46,137 nt of DNA from assembly GCA_030066075.1 (NCBI GenBank), contig JASJCH010000016.1, forward strand, positions 1-46,137. Reading direction: 5' to 3'. The notes under the pieces were generated by a model, which worked only from the letters and a program-made list of their open reading frames with translations, was not told where the DNA came from and did not search any database. The stretch is from Woeseiaceae bacterium (GTDB lineage: Bacteria > Pseudomonadota > Gammaproteobacteria > Steroidobacterales > Woeseiaceae). This document shows positions 23,360 to 31,415 of this stretch, piece by piece. Position 1 is the stretch's first letter. The number at the start of each line of letters is the position of its first letter. The position numbers and the translations under genes were made by a program.

Positions 23360-26056
23360 ATGTCCGGGGCCGACCTCGTACTGATTGACGGCTCGTCCTA
23401 TCTTTACAGGGCGTACCACGCGCTGCCCAACCTGACCAATTCGGCGGGGGAACCGACGGGCGCGCTGCACGGTGTCGTCACGATGATCAACAAGCTCGTG
23501 CGCGAGCAAGCCGGCGCGCACGTCGCCGTTGTGTTTGACGCGCCGGGCAAGACATTTCGCGACGAAATCTTCGCCGAGTACAAGGCCAACCGGCCGCCGA
23601 TGCCCGACGACCTGCGCAGCCAGGTACAGCCGATACTCGACGCCGTCCGCTTCATGGGCCTGCCACTGTTGCAGGTGGATGGCGTGGAAGCTGACGACGT
23701 TATCGGCACGCTGTGCCGCCAGGCTGCGGACAGCGGTCAGACCGTGCTGGTCTCCACGGGCGACAAGGATCTCGCGCAGCTCGTCACCGACAGTGTCACG
23801 CTGGTCAACACGATGAACGACAGCGTGCTCGATCGCGACGCGGTCAAGGCCAAGTTCGACGTGTGGCCAGAGCAAATCGTCGATTACCTCGCGCTCGTCG
23901 GCGACAGTTCGGACAACATCCCGGGTGTACCGAAAGTCGGCGCGAAGACGGCCGCGAAATGGCTCAATGCCTACGACAGCGCGGACGGCATCGTGGCAAG
24001 CGCCGAGGACATCAAGGGCAAGGTGGGCGAGAGCCTGCGTGACAACATCGACCAGCTGCGGCTGTCCCAGGACCTGGCGACAATCCGCGTCGATCTCGAC
24101 CTGCCGGTTGCGATCGCAGACCTCGAGGCCGACGCCGGCGACATCGACAAGCTGCGTGAACTTTACGGGCGTTTCGAGCTGCGCACGCTGCTCAAGCAGC
24201 TCGACGACCAGTCGGGGGCCGCGGAACCGGAAGCTGTGGAGGAGCCCGGCGGCGACTACGAGACTGTGCTGACCTGGGACGCATTCGATAGCTGGCTGGC
24301 GCGCATCAGGGCCGCCGACCTGGTCGCATTCGATACCGAGACGACGAGCCTCGATTACATGCAGGCCGAGATCGTCGGTCTGTCGTTCTCGGTCGCAGCA
24401 GGCGCGGCGGCGTATGTCCCGGTCGCCCACGACTACCCCGGCGCCCCGGAGCAGCTGCCCCGCGACGAGGTACTCGACAAGCTCCGCCCGTGGCTGGAAG
24501 ACCCCGAGGCCGCGAAGGTCGGCCATCACCTCAAGTACGACGCGCACGTGCTCGCACGACACGGCATTCGGCTGCGCGGCATGGCGTTCGACTCGATGCT
24601 GGAATCCTACGTGCTGAACAGCGTCGCCACCCGGCACGATATGGACTCGGTTGCACGCCATTACCTGGGACGCGAAACGATCCACTACGAGGATGTCGCC
24701 GGCAAGGGCGCGAAGCAGCTCAGCTTCAACGAGGTCGACATCGAAACTGCGGCGCCCTACGCCGCCGAGGACGCCGACATCACGCTGCAGCTCCACGAGA
24801 CCTTGTGGGAGAAACTCGGCGAGATCGAGCCGCTGCGCAAAGTCTACGCCGAGATCGAACAGCCGCTCGTGCCGGTGCTGCTGGAGATGGAGGAGACCGG
24901 CGTGCTGCTGGACCGCGACATGCTCGCCACGCAGAGCCGGGAGCTGGCGAAGCGCATGGTCGAACTCGAGAAGGAGGCGCACGAACTCGGCGGAGGACCG
25001 TTCAACCTCGGCTCGCCGAAGCAGCTGCAGGAAATCCTGTTCGAACGCCTCGAGCTGCCCGTCATTCGCAAGACTCCGAAAGGCCAGCCGAGCACGGCCG
25101 AGGACGTGCTGCAGGAACTCGCCGAGGACTACGACCTGCCGCGCGTGATCATCGAGTATCGCGGCATCAGCAAGCTCAGGAGCACCTACACGGACAAGCT
25201 GCCGCTGCAGATCGCCACGAGCACCGGCCGCGTGCACACCTCTTACCACCAGGCCGTGGCGGCAACCGGGCGACTCTCGTCAACCGACCCGAACCTGCAG
25301 AACATCCCGATTCGCACCGACGAAGGCAGGCGCATTCGCCAGGCCTTCGTCGCCCCGGAGGGGCACGTGTTGCTCGCCGCCGACTATTCACAAATCGAGC
25401 TGCGCATCATGGCGCACCTGTCGGGCGACAAGGGCCTGCTCGACGCGTTTGCGGCGGGCGCGGACGTGCATCGCGCCACGGCCGCCGAGGTATTCGAGGT
25501 CGACATCGACGCCGTTAGCGCCAACCAGCGGCGCTCCGCCAAAGCGATCAATTTCGGCCTGATGTACGGCATGTCCGCCTTCGGCCTTGGCAAGCAACTC
25601 GGCATCCCGCGAAATGAAGCCCAGGAGTACATCGACCTTTACTTCGATCGCTACCCGGGGGTGCGGGCATACATGGACGACACGCGCGAGTCCGCGAGCC
25701 AGCGAGGTTATGTCGAGACCGTGTTCGGCCGGCGGCTCTACCTGCCGGAGATCAACGCGCGCAATGCGCAGCGCCGCCAGTATGCCGAGCGCAGTGCGAT
25801 CAACGCGCCGATGCAGGGCACCGCCGCCGACATCATCAAGCGCGCCATGATTCGTGTACACGGGTGGCTGGAGAAAGCGGATGTCGGCGGCCGCATGATT
25901 ATGCAAGTTCACGACGAACTGGTGTTCGAGGTCGCCGCGAACCGGGTCGACGCCTTCAGCGCCGAGGTCGTGGACATTATGAGCGGCGCCGCCGAGCTTT
26001 CCGTCGCGCTCAAGGTGGACGTCGGCACGGGGCCGAACTGGGACGAAGCCCACTAG
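23360..26056 (+). CDS. polA: DNA polymerase I
   Basis: Okazaki-fragment processing and repair polymerase. The 898-residue protein has all three domains. The 5' nuclease is at about 1-290 (LVLIDGSSYLYRAYHALP; VEADDVIGTL; VSTGDKDLAQLV; GDSSDNIPGVPKVGAKTA). The proofreading exonuclease is at about 310-500, with ExoI FDTETTSLD, ExoII HHLKYDAHVL and ExoIII YAAEDADIT, all acidic residues kept. The polymerase is at about 510-898 (DYSQIELRIMAHLSGD, RRSAKAINFGLMYG, MQVHDELVFEV). It is followed by a 190-base gap with a small-RNA candidate and a terminator. Confidence 0.98.
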   Translation: MSGADLVLIDGSSYLYRAYHALPNLTNSAGEPTGALHGVVTMINKLVREQAGAHVAVVFDAPGKTFRDEIFAEYKANRPPMPDDLRSQVQPILDAVRFMGLPLLQVDGVEADDVIGTLCRQAADSGQTVLVSTGDKDLAQLVTDSVTLVNTMNDSVLDRDAVKAKFDVWPEQIVDYLALVGDSSDNIPGVPKVGAKTAAKWLNAYDSADGIVASAEDIKGKVGESLRDNIDQLRLSQDLATIRVDLDLPVAIADLEADAGDIDKLRELYGRFELRTLLKQLDDQSGAAEPEAVEEPGGDYETVLTWDAFDSWLARIRAADLVAFDTETTSLDYMQAEIVGLSFSVAAGAAAYVPVAHDYPGAPEQLPRDEVLDKLRPWLEDPEAAKVGHHLKYDAHVLARHGIRLRGMAFDSMLESYVLNSVATRHDMDSVARHYLGRETIHYEDVAGKGAKQLSFNEVDIETAAPYAAEDADITLQLHETLWEKLGEIEPLRKVYAEIEQPLVPVLLEMEETGVLLDRDMLATQSRELAKRMVELEKEAHELGGGPFNLGSPKQLQEILFERLELPVIRKTPKGQPSTAEDVLQELAEDYDLPRVIIEYRGISKLRSTYTDKLPLQIATSTGRVHTSYHQAVAATGRLSSTDPNLQNIPIRTDEGRRIRQAFVAPEGHVLLAADYSQIELRIMAHLSGDKGLLDAFAAGADVHRATAAEVFEVDIDAVSANQRRSAKAINFGLMYGMSAFGLGKQLGIPRNEAQEYIDLYFDRYPGVRAYMDDTRESASQRGYVETVFGRRLYLPEINARNAQRRQYAERSAINAPMQGTAADIIKRAMIRVHGWLEKADVGGRMIMQVHDELVFEVAANRVDAFSAEVVDIMSGAAELSVALKVDVGTGPNWDEAH

Positions 26057-26105
26057 ACCCGGTCTAAATAATTATTCGATATTTTTCATAGATTTACGGC
26101 TGGAC

Positions 26106-26134
26106 GGGAACTTACCGAAGCGGCCAGACTCCAA
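26106..26134 (+). promoter_or_regulatory. Sigma-E/AlgU-type promoter of the small RNA candidate
   Basis: GGAACTT (26106-26112) is the consensus -35 of RpoE/AlgU family sigma factors; TCCAA (26130-26134) is a fair -10 (consensus TCnnA), after 17 bases. It predicts a transcript start near 26140, exactly where the first hairpin begins. It matches the known AlgU control of Pseudomonas ErsA, encoded at the same locus. Confidence 0.6.
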
Positions 26135-26139
26135 ATTAT

Positions 26140-26249
26140 TGAGTGCAATAGTCACTCGCCTGTTTACCTCCCTAAGCAGGCGTGCAACGCGGTAACCCCA
26201 AGCCGGTTGCTTCTTCTTGACCCGGGACATGTTTGTCCCGGGTTTTTTT
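26140..26249 (+). ncRNA. Candidate Spot 42/ErsA-locus small RNA with anti-Shine-Dalgarno loop
   Basis: The polA-engB gap carries Spot 42 in enterics and ErsA in Pseudomonas. Here a predicted transcript of about 110 bases folds into ordered parts. Stem 1 is GAGTG/CACTC (26141-26157). Stem 2 is CGCCTGTTT/AAGCAGGCG (26157-26182), presenting an 8-base loop ACCTCCCT. Stem 3 is GCAAC-CGG/CCG-GTTGC (26184-26210) with a C-rich loop. A TTCTTCTT stretch (26211-26218) of the kind Hfq binds follows, then a strong intrinsic terminator. The CCTCCC loop is complementary to Shine-Dalgarno sequences, suggesting translational repression of mRNAs. The 5' end is predicted, not shown, and primary sequence similarity to ErsA was not assessed. 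Confidence 0.68.
26221..26249 (+). terminator. Intrinsic terminator after polA and small RNA
   Basis: CCCGGGACA (26221-26229), loop TGTT, TGTCCCGGG (26234-26242), then seven T. Perfect nine-base stem. Its T-run touches the stop codon of convergent engB. Confidence 0.93.
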
Positions 26250-26841
26250 ATGCGGCCGTGCCGGAGAGCATGCGCTCGAGGATGGCGCGCGCCTCGTCCT
26301 CGCCCGTGCGGCTGAGCGCCGAGAACGGCTGCACGCTGGCCCGGGGCCCGACCTCTTTTTGCACTTCGAGCAGCGCCGTTGCGGCCTGGCCGCGTTTGAG
26401 CTTGTCGGTCTTGGTGAGGAGAATGTGTACCGGGAGGTCGACCTCCTCGGCGAACGCCATCATCTGCCGATCGTAGTCCTGCAGGCGGCGCCGGATATCG
26501 ACGACGAGCAGCAAGCCCCTGAGGCTGCGTCGCGTCTGGAAATAGTCGGAAAGCAGCACACCCCAGTGCTCCCGCATGCGATCGGAGACCCTCGCAAAAC
26601 CGTAGCCCGGAAGGTCGACCAGTCGCTGTCCCTCGCGCAGCGTGAAAAAATTGACGAGCTGGGTCCTGCCCGGAGTCTTGCTGGTCCGCGCGAACTGGCG
26701 CCGGTTGACGATCACATTGATCGCGCTGGACTTGCCGGCATTGGAACGGCCGGCCACGGCGACCTCGGCGCCCTCGTCCGGAACGAACTGTTCGCGGGCG
26801 TTGGCGCTCTTGATGAAGCGGGCGTCGGGGTACTGCGACAT
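26248..26841 (-). CDS. engB: Ribosome biogenesis GTPase EngB (YsxC/YihA)
   Basis: Essential GTPase needed for large-subunit assembly and often for division. The 197-residue protein has G1 AVAGRSNAGKSS (about 29-40), the G2 Thr in SKTPGRTQ, G3 DLPGYGFARV, G4 TKTDK and G5 SAL. The gene lies convergent to polA as in other gammaproteobacteria, with the small-RNA locus between. Confidence 0.96.
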   Translation of the reverse strand: MSQYPDARFIKSANAREQFVPDEGAEVAVAGRSNAGKSSAINVIVNRRQFARTSKTPGRTQLVNFFTLREGQRLVDLPGYGFARVSDRMREHWGVLLSDYFQTRRSLRGLLLVVDIRRRLQDYDRQMMAFAEEVDLPVHILLTKTDKLKRGQAATALLEVQKEVGPRASVQPFSALSRTGEDEARAILERMLSGTAA

Positions 26842-26864
26842 TGGGGTATGCCCGTGGGATTCCG

Positions 26865-26872
26865 TGTATAAT
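26865..26872. promoter_or_regulatory. Overlapping divergent -10 boxes between engB and cytochrome c4
   Basis: The plus strand reads TATAAT (26867-26872); the minus strand reads TATACA over 26870-26865. Neither has a convincing -35. The plus promoter would give cytochrome c4 a leader of about 130 bases, the minus one a short engB leader. Confidence 0.35.
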
Positions 26873-27007
26873 TTGGGGCTGCTAGTCTGACGGCTTCAGG
26901 TTCAAGCGGCAAGGTAATCAAGGCCTTGCAGTCCATCAACAAAGACGACTTCATACGACGATAAACGCTGGCCATGGCCGGCGACAGAAAGTAACGGTTA
27001 CAGGTAA

Positions 27008-27655
27008 ATGAAAACACGGAAAGTACTGAACTGGCTGCCCCTGGTTTTACTCGCCGCTTCGGCAGCCCAAGCAGAGAGTCTCGTAGAGGGCTCCATCGAA
27101 GCGGGCAAGGCCGTATCGGTAACATGCAGCGCCTGCCATGGCACCGAAGGCAAGAGCGCTAACCCCGTCTGGCCCAACATCGCCGGCCAGAACGCCACGT
27201 ACCTCGTAACCCAGCTAAAGGCCTTTCGTGACGGTGCGGCGAATCCCGCCGAGGCGAAGCGCTACAACCCGCTGATGTCGCCGCAGTCGATGGCGCTGAG
27301 CGACGAGGACATTCGCAATCTCGCCGTGTTCTACGAAAGCCTGCCGGCGCCGGTCCAGGCCGTCGCCAACCCCGAGACGATCGACCGGGGCGAAGCCCTG
27401 TATCGCGGCGGCGACCTCGAGCGGGGCATTGCGGCCTGCCTGGCCTGCCACGGCCCGACCGGGCGCGGCAACCCGGCAGCCGGTTACCCGGCACTTCAGG
27501 GCCAGCACGCGGTCTATACCGCGCAGACATTGAGAGATTATGCGAGCGGCGCACGCAAGTCCGATGGGGCTACCCGCATGATGCGTGACATCGCCTCCCG
27601 GCTCAGCGCCGAGGACATCGACGCCCTCGCCTCATACATACAGGGACTGCGCTAA
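27008..27655 (+). CDS. cc4: Dihaem cytochrome c4
   Basis: Periplasmic electron carrier to cytochrome oxidases. The 215-residue protein has a signal peptide (about 1-22, ending AAQA) and two tandem cytochrome c domains with haem motifs CSACH (about 40-44) and CLACH (about 144-148). Distal methionines are present in NPLMSPQSMALS and TRMMRDIA. The second half mirrors the first, as in all c4 proteins. It overlaps dsbA as TAATG. The pairing with dsbA next to engB-polA is conserved in Pseudomonas. Confidence 0.93.
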   Translation: MKTRKVLNWLPLVLLAASAAQAESLVEGSIEAGKAVSVTCSACHGTEGKSANPVWPNIAGQNATYLVTQLKAFRDGAANPAEAKRYNPLMSPQSMALSDEDIRNLAVFYESLPAPVQAVANPETIDRGEALYRGGDLERGIAACLACHGPTGRGNPAAGYPALQGQHAVYTAQTLRDYASGARKSDGATRMMRDIASRLSAEDIDALASYIQGLR

Positions 27656-28494
27656 TGAAAAACCTGACACTACTCGGCCTCGCGCTGCTTGTTCTCGCCG
27701 CCTGCGGCAAGGAAGAACCGGCGCAGCCACAAACGACCGCGCCGGCCGTGGCCGAGGACCCGATGGCGGAAGCAGCGACCGAGGCAACGGAAGCCCCCGT
27801 CACCGAAGAGACCGAAGCCGTCGTGGTGGAAGAGTCCGCCGCCGAACCCGAAGAGGATGAACAGGCCATTGTGCTCGCGCAGGCCGAGGTCCCGGCCGCA
27901 AGTCATGACTGGCAGTTCGAGGAAGGCAGGCACTACCAGCGACTGGTACCGACGCAGCCGACCATCGGCGGCGCGGACAAGATCGAGGTTGCCGAATTTT
28001 TCTGGTACGGCTGCCCGCATTGCTGGACCTTCGAGCCGACCGTCAACCGCTGGGCGGAAAATGACAAGCCCGCCAACGTGCGGTTCGTGCGTGTCCCGGC
28101 CATGTGGAACAACCTGCTCGTCCTGCACGGACGACTGTTCTACACCGAGGAGATACTTGCGCGTAACGGCACCATCGAGGATCCGGAGCTTTTCCGTGAG
28201 ACGGTCTTCGAGGAATACCATCGCCGCGGCAACCGGCTGGCATCGGAAGGGGCCATCCAGAAGCTCTTCGAACGTTTCGGCGTCAGCGAGGAGGAGTTCG
28301 CTCGCACCTGGAACTCGTTCGAGGTCGACCAGAAGATGCGCGTCGCCACGGACCTGGCCCGGCGCTACAGCATTTCCAGCGTCCCGGCGATCGTCGTCAA
28401 CGGCAAGTACCGCACGGGCGCCCAGGAAGTCGGTTCCAACGAGAAGTGGATGGAGCTGGTCGACGAGCTGATCCTGCGGGAATCAGCCAGGTAG
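27655..28494 (+). CDS. dsbA: Thiol:disulfide interchange protein DsbA, lipoprotein form
   Basis: Periplasmic oxidase that introduces disulfides into exported proteins. The 279-residue protein has a lipoprotein signal (LLVLAACGKEE, lipid Cys at about residue 18). An Ala/Glu/Thr-rich acidic linker (about 20-80) leads to the thioredoxin-like domain, with the active site WYGCPHCW at about 117-124 (Cys120, Cys123). The cis-proline segment SSVPAIVVNGKY lies near 245. Most DsbA proteins are soluble, so membrane anchoring through a long linker is unusual. Its TAG stop lies inside the GTAG end of a REPIN-like repeat. Confidence 0.92.
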   Translation: MKNLTLLGLALLVLAACGKEEPAQPQTTAPAVAEDPMAEAATEATEAPVTEETEAVVVEESAAEPEEDEQAIVLAQAEVPAASHDWQFEEGRHYQRLVPTQPTIGGADKIEVAEFFWYGCPHCWTFEPTVNRWAENDKPANVRFVRVPAMWNNLLVLHGRLFYTEEILARNGTIEDPELFRETVFEEYHRRGNRLASEGAIQKLFERFGVSEEEFARTWNSFEVDQKMRVATDLARRYSISSVPAIVVNGKYRTGAQEVGSNEKWMELVDELILRESAR

Positions 28495-28552
28495 GAGCGG
28501 GCCATGCCCGCTACAGCGCGCCAGGCCCATCGCGCCCATGGGGCTCTCCTAC
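28491..28552. repeat. REPIN-like element (paired inverted REP sequences)
   Basis: Begins GTAGGAG (28491-28497) and ends with its exact complement CTCCTAC (28546-28552). The left half holds the hairpin AGCGGGC-cat-GCCCGCT; the right half is a second imperfect hairpin. GTAG at the base of a GC hairpin is the hallmark of REPs mobilised by RAYT transposases in Pseudomonas and Stenotrophomonas. Stop codons of dsbA (28492-28494) and of the convergent L,D-transpeptidase (28549-28551) both lie within its ends. Confidence 0.6.
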
Positions 28553-29448
28553 CCGTTGTCTTCCGCGACGATCCTCAGTTCGCCATCCGGCGTGCGCCGC
28601 CAGTAGAGCCGCTTGACGGTCGCGACAGTGCGATCGTCATACCGGATCGTCTGGCGGAAACGGGCAAGATACAGCCCCTCGTCTTCCGGGTCGGCTAGCA
28701 GGAATACCTCGTCCAGCGCAATCTCGCGGGGTGGCGCATTCGTAATGGACTGGGTGCGAAACGCCGTCCACTGATCCCGATCCATGCCCCGGTACGTGAA
28801 GTCGTCCGCATACAGCGACAGGTAACCGTGCAGGTCGCCGGCCGCGTAGCTGGCGGCCCAGGCGTCGAGCCCGCCACGCAATTCGGCCCGCGCCGCGGCG
28901 ACCTGGTCGTCGCTACGCCAGCGAATCTCGCGCGTGATCACGACGGGCGTGGCCGACGGCTCGAGACGCGGCTGCAGTTGCAGCAGCTCGTCGTTTGGCA
29001 GGGCTATGCAACCATCCGTATCGCGTTCCGGCCGGCGACCACCGTTGGGTGCGACGCCGTGGATCCAGATGCCGTCGCCGCTACGACGGTTATGCCGGTC
29101 CCAGATGTTGGGGTAGTCGAGCGGGAACGCGGTGGGCCCGTACTTTTCGTGCAGCTTGCTCGTGTCGAGCTGCTCGGTGATGAAATAGATTCCCAGCGGG
29201 GTCTTGCCGTCCCAGGCGCGCTGCTTGCCGGCCCCCTTGAGGCCGATCGACATGTAGCTGCCCCCCGTGCGCACCGCGCCCGCAGCTCCGTCACCGAAAT
29301 AGTGCAACGTAGCAGTGCTCGTCTCGGCGATCAGCACGGTGCCGATCGAGTCCGGCACCTCGAGCAGGTAGGCGGGACGACGCTCGTCGCCGCCCGCGAA
29401 AACGGGCGCCATGAGCAACAGCAGCAACAGTGTGCCAAGGCGAAACAT
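28549..29448 (-). CDS. L,D-transpeptidase with C-terminal NTF2-like domain
   Basis: YkuD-domain enzymes crosslink peptidoglycan or attach proteins to it in the periplasm. The 299-residue protein has a signal peptide (about 1-19), then the catalytic domain (about 33-170) with PLGIYFITE, the conserved His in GIWIHGVAP (near 130) and the nucleophile Cys in RDTDGCIALPN (near 147). Residues about 185-299 form an NTF2/SnoaL-like domain (GLDAWAASYAAGDLHGYLSLYADDF ... VKRLYWRRTPDGELRIV), found fused to some L,D-transpeptidases as a probable substrate-binding module. It overlaps the REPIN-like repeat at its 3' end. Confidence 0.88.
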   Translation of the reverse strand: MFRLGTLLLLLLMAPVFAGGDERRPAYLLEVPDSIGTVLIAETSTATLHYFGDGAAGAVRTGGSYMSIGLKGAGKQRAWDGKTPLGIYFITEQLDTSKLHEKYGPTAFPLDYPNIWDRHNRRSGDGIWIHGVAPNGGRRPERDTDGCIALPNDELLQLQPRLEPSATPVVITREIRWRSDDQVAAARAELRGGLDAWAASYAAGDLHGYLSLYADDFTYRGMDRDQWTAFRTQSITNAPPREIALDEVFLLADPEDEGLYLARFRQTIRYDDRTVATVKRLYWRRTPDGELRIVAEDNG

Positions 29449-29526
29449 CGCTCGATATTACAGCTGCCGTGTAGCCACCACCATGCTATGTTTCTCACCA
29501 TCGCAAGACTGATTCGGGGACCCATC

Positions 29527-31284
29527 GTGAGAAGAATTGCCGCCGCCATCGCCATCACGCTCGCCGCCCAGGCCTGGGCATCGGACGACGCCTTCCAGGA
29601 ACTGGCGGACAAATTCGTCAACGACCTGCCCACATTCTCGCCCGTCGCCGCCACCTGGATCGGCGACCACCGGCGCGATGCGGACCTGGACCAGGTCGAC
29701 GCGCAGGCGCGCGCGGACCTGCTGGCTAACCTCGCCGTTTACCGGGAGGCCCTCGACGCCATCGATCGCGACACCCTGTCGCGCGCCAACCAGATCGACT
29801 ACGAACTGCTGAGTAGCGAGATCGCATCGAGAACCTGGTCCCTCGAGGAGCTGCAGGAGTGGGCGTGGAACCCACTCTATTTCGTCAACACGGCGGGCAG
29901 CTCGATCTACAACCTCGTCGCCCGCGATTTCGCTCCCGTGGAGCAGCGCCTGGACAATGCCGCCGCCCGGCTGGAGCAGTTTCCGCGCTTCCTGGAGCAA
30001 GCGCGCGCCTCGTTGCAGCCCGAGCGCGTGCCGAAGATCCACGCCGAGACCGCCGTCGCCCAGAACCTGGGCGTCGTGTCGATCATCGAGAACATGATCA
30101 TCCCGGAGATGGACCAGCTCACGGACGCGACGCGTGCGCGACTGGAAGCCGCCATAGAGACCGCCAAGGACGCGCTCGCCGAACACCAGACCTGGCTGGA
30201 GGAAGAACTGCTGCCACGCGCGGCGGGTGACTTCCGAATCGGCGCCGAGCTGTTCGACCGCAAGCTGGCATTCGCGCTCGACTCCCCGCTCGGCCGCCGC
30301 GACGTCGTAGCGCGCGCCGAGGCCGAGTACGAGTCCGTGCGCAACCAGATGTACGAAGTTGCGAAGGAGATATACCTGGCCGACCACCCGTATACCGCCT
30401 TTCCCGACAACCCGGACGAGGCTTACAAGCAGGTCATCATCCGCGCCGCGCTCGAGAAGGCCTACCAGCACCTGCCTCCCGCCGATGGCATCGTCGAGGT
30501 CGCCGAGCAACAGCTACAGCAGGCGACTGACTTCGTCATCGAAAAGAACCTGGTCACGATGCCCGACGACCCCGTCGAGATCATCATCATGCCGGAGTTC
30601 CAGCGCGGCGTATCTGTCGCCTACCTGGACTCGCCCGGGCCGCTCGACAAGGGCCAGAGCACGTTCTACGCGGTTGCCCCGTTGCCGGAGGACTGGACCG
30701 AGGAGCAGGTGCGTTCCTTCCTGCGCGAGTACAACCTGTACTCGCTGCAGGACCTGACCATTCACGAGGGCGTACCCGGTCATTACCTGCAGCTCGCGCT
30801 GAGCAACCGCTACCCGTCGACACTGCGCGGCGTGCTCGGATCGGGACCGATGATCGAGGGCTGGGCCGTCTACGCCGAACGGCTGATGGTTGACGAGGGC
30901 TACCAGGACAACGACCCGCTGCAGCGCCTGATTATGCTCAAGTGGTACCTGCGCGCGGTCACCAACGCGATTATCGACACGGCTATTCACGTCGACGGCA
31001 TGACGCGCGACGCGGCGATGCAACTCATGATCGAGGGCGGTTTCCAGGAAGAACGCGAGGCCGCCGGCAAGTGGGTGCGCGCGCAGCTCACGTCGTCGCA
31101 GCTATCCACCTATTTCGTCGGTTACCAGGAGTGGGTCGAGCTGCGCAAGGCGGTCGAAGCGGCCTGGGGCGACGAATTCACCCTGCGGCGTTATCACGAC
31201 CAGGTGCTCTCCTACGGTTCGCCGCCCGTGAAGTACATCCGAGCGCTCGTTCTGAACGAACCTGTCCCCAAAGGCGTTAACTGA
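29527..31284 (+). CDS. DUF885 family protein, secreted metallopeptidase-like
   Basis: The function of DUF885 proteins is unsettled. They share a His-Glu-x(3)-Gly-His motif and a helical fold suggestive of zinc peptidases. This 585-residue protein has HEGVPGHYLQ near residue 415 and IEGWAVYAERLM about 30 residues later, the two family blocks. A GTG start at 29527, six bases after a GGGGA site, gives a neat signal peptide (RRIAAAIAITLAAQAWA); an ATG at 29488 would add 13 residues. It is divergent from the L,D-transpeptidase gene over 78 bases. Periplasmic location is predicted. Confidence 0.85.
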   Translation: MRRIAAAIAITLAAQAWASDDAFQELADKFVNDLPTFSPVAATWIGDHRRDADLDQVDAQARADLLANLAVYREALDAIDRDTLSRANQIDYELLSSEIASRTWSLEELQEWAWNPLYFVNTAGSSIYNLVARDFAPVEQRLDNAAARLEQFPRFLEQARASLQPERVPKIHAETAVAQNLGVVSIIENMIIPEMDQLTDATRARLEAAIETAKDALAEHQTWLEEELLPRAAGDFRIGAELFDRKLAFALDSPLGRRDVVARAEAEYESVRNQMYEVAKEIYLADHPYTAFPDNPDEAYKQVIIRAALEKAYQHLPPADGIVEVAEQQLQQATDFVIEKNLVTMPDDPVEIIIMPEFQRGVSVAYLDSPGPLDKGQSTFYAVAPLPEDWTEEQVRSFLREYNLYSLQDLTIHEGVPGHYLQLALSNRYPSTLRGVLGSGPMIEGWAVYAERLMVDEGYQDNDPLQRLIMLKWYLRAVTNAIIDTAIHVDGMTRDAAMQLMIEGGFQEEREAAGKWVRAQLTSSQLSTYFVGYQEWVELRKAVEAAWGDEFTLRRYHDQVLSYGSPPVKYIRALVLNEPVPKGVN

Positions 31285-31348
31285 GCACTTATATCGTTTA
31301 TTCATAAGCGTAACGCTTTCCCGCCCTCCTGCATCTAAGGGATATTCG

Positions 31349-31376
31349 CGCGCCTGAGCCCTCCGGGCTCGGCGCG
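31349..31376 (+). other. Strong leader hairpin before the RND pump gene
   Basis: CGCGCC-t-GAGCCC (31349-31361), loop TCC, GGGCTC-GGCGCG (31365-31376): a 12-pair stem with one bulged T. No U-run follows, so it is not a standard terminator. It lies 40 bases before the pump start and could shape mRNA stability or regulation. The rest of the gap 31285-31415 holds AAGCG-taa-CGCTT (31306-31318) and no gene. Confidence 0.4.
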
Positions 31377-31415
31377 GCGTACCTGTCAACACGCCAATAG
31401 GGGGGCGTAAGAATA

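Noticed and set aside
23132..25249. A 705-codon open frame on the minus strand
   Set aside because: It lies opposite polA, whose motifs are all intact; long antisense frames are expected at this GC content and the translation has no recognisable domain.
28828..29526. Long N-terminal extension of the DUF885 frame
   Set aside because: The extension is antisense to the L,D-transpeptidase, and a GTG at 29527 with ribosome site and signal peptide explains the start.
31207..31214. CTCCTAC as a second REP end
   Set aside because: Lies inside the DUF885 coding region with no hairpin beside it; chance match.
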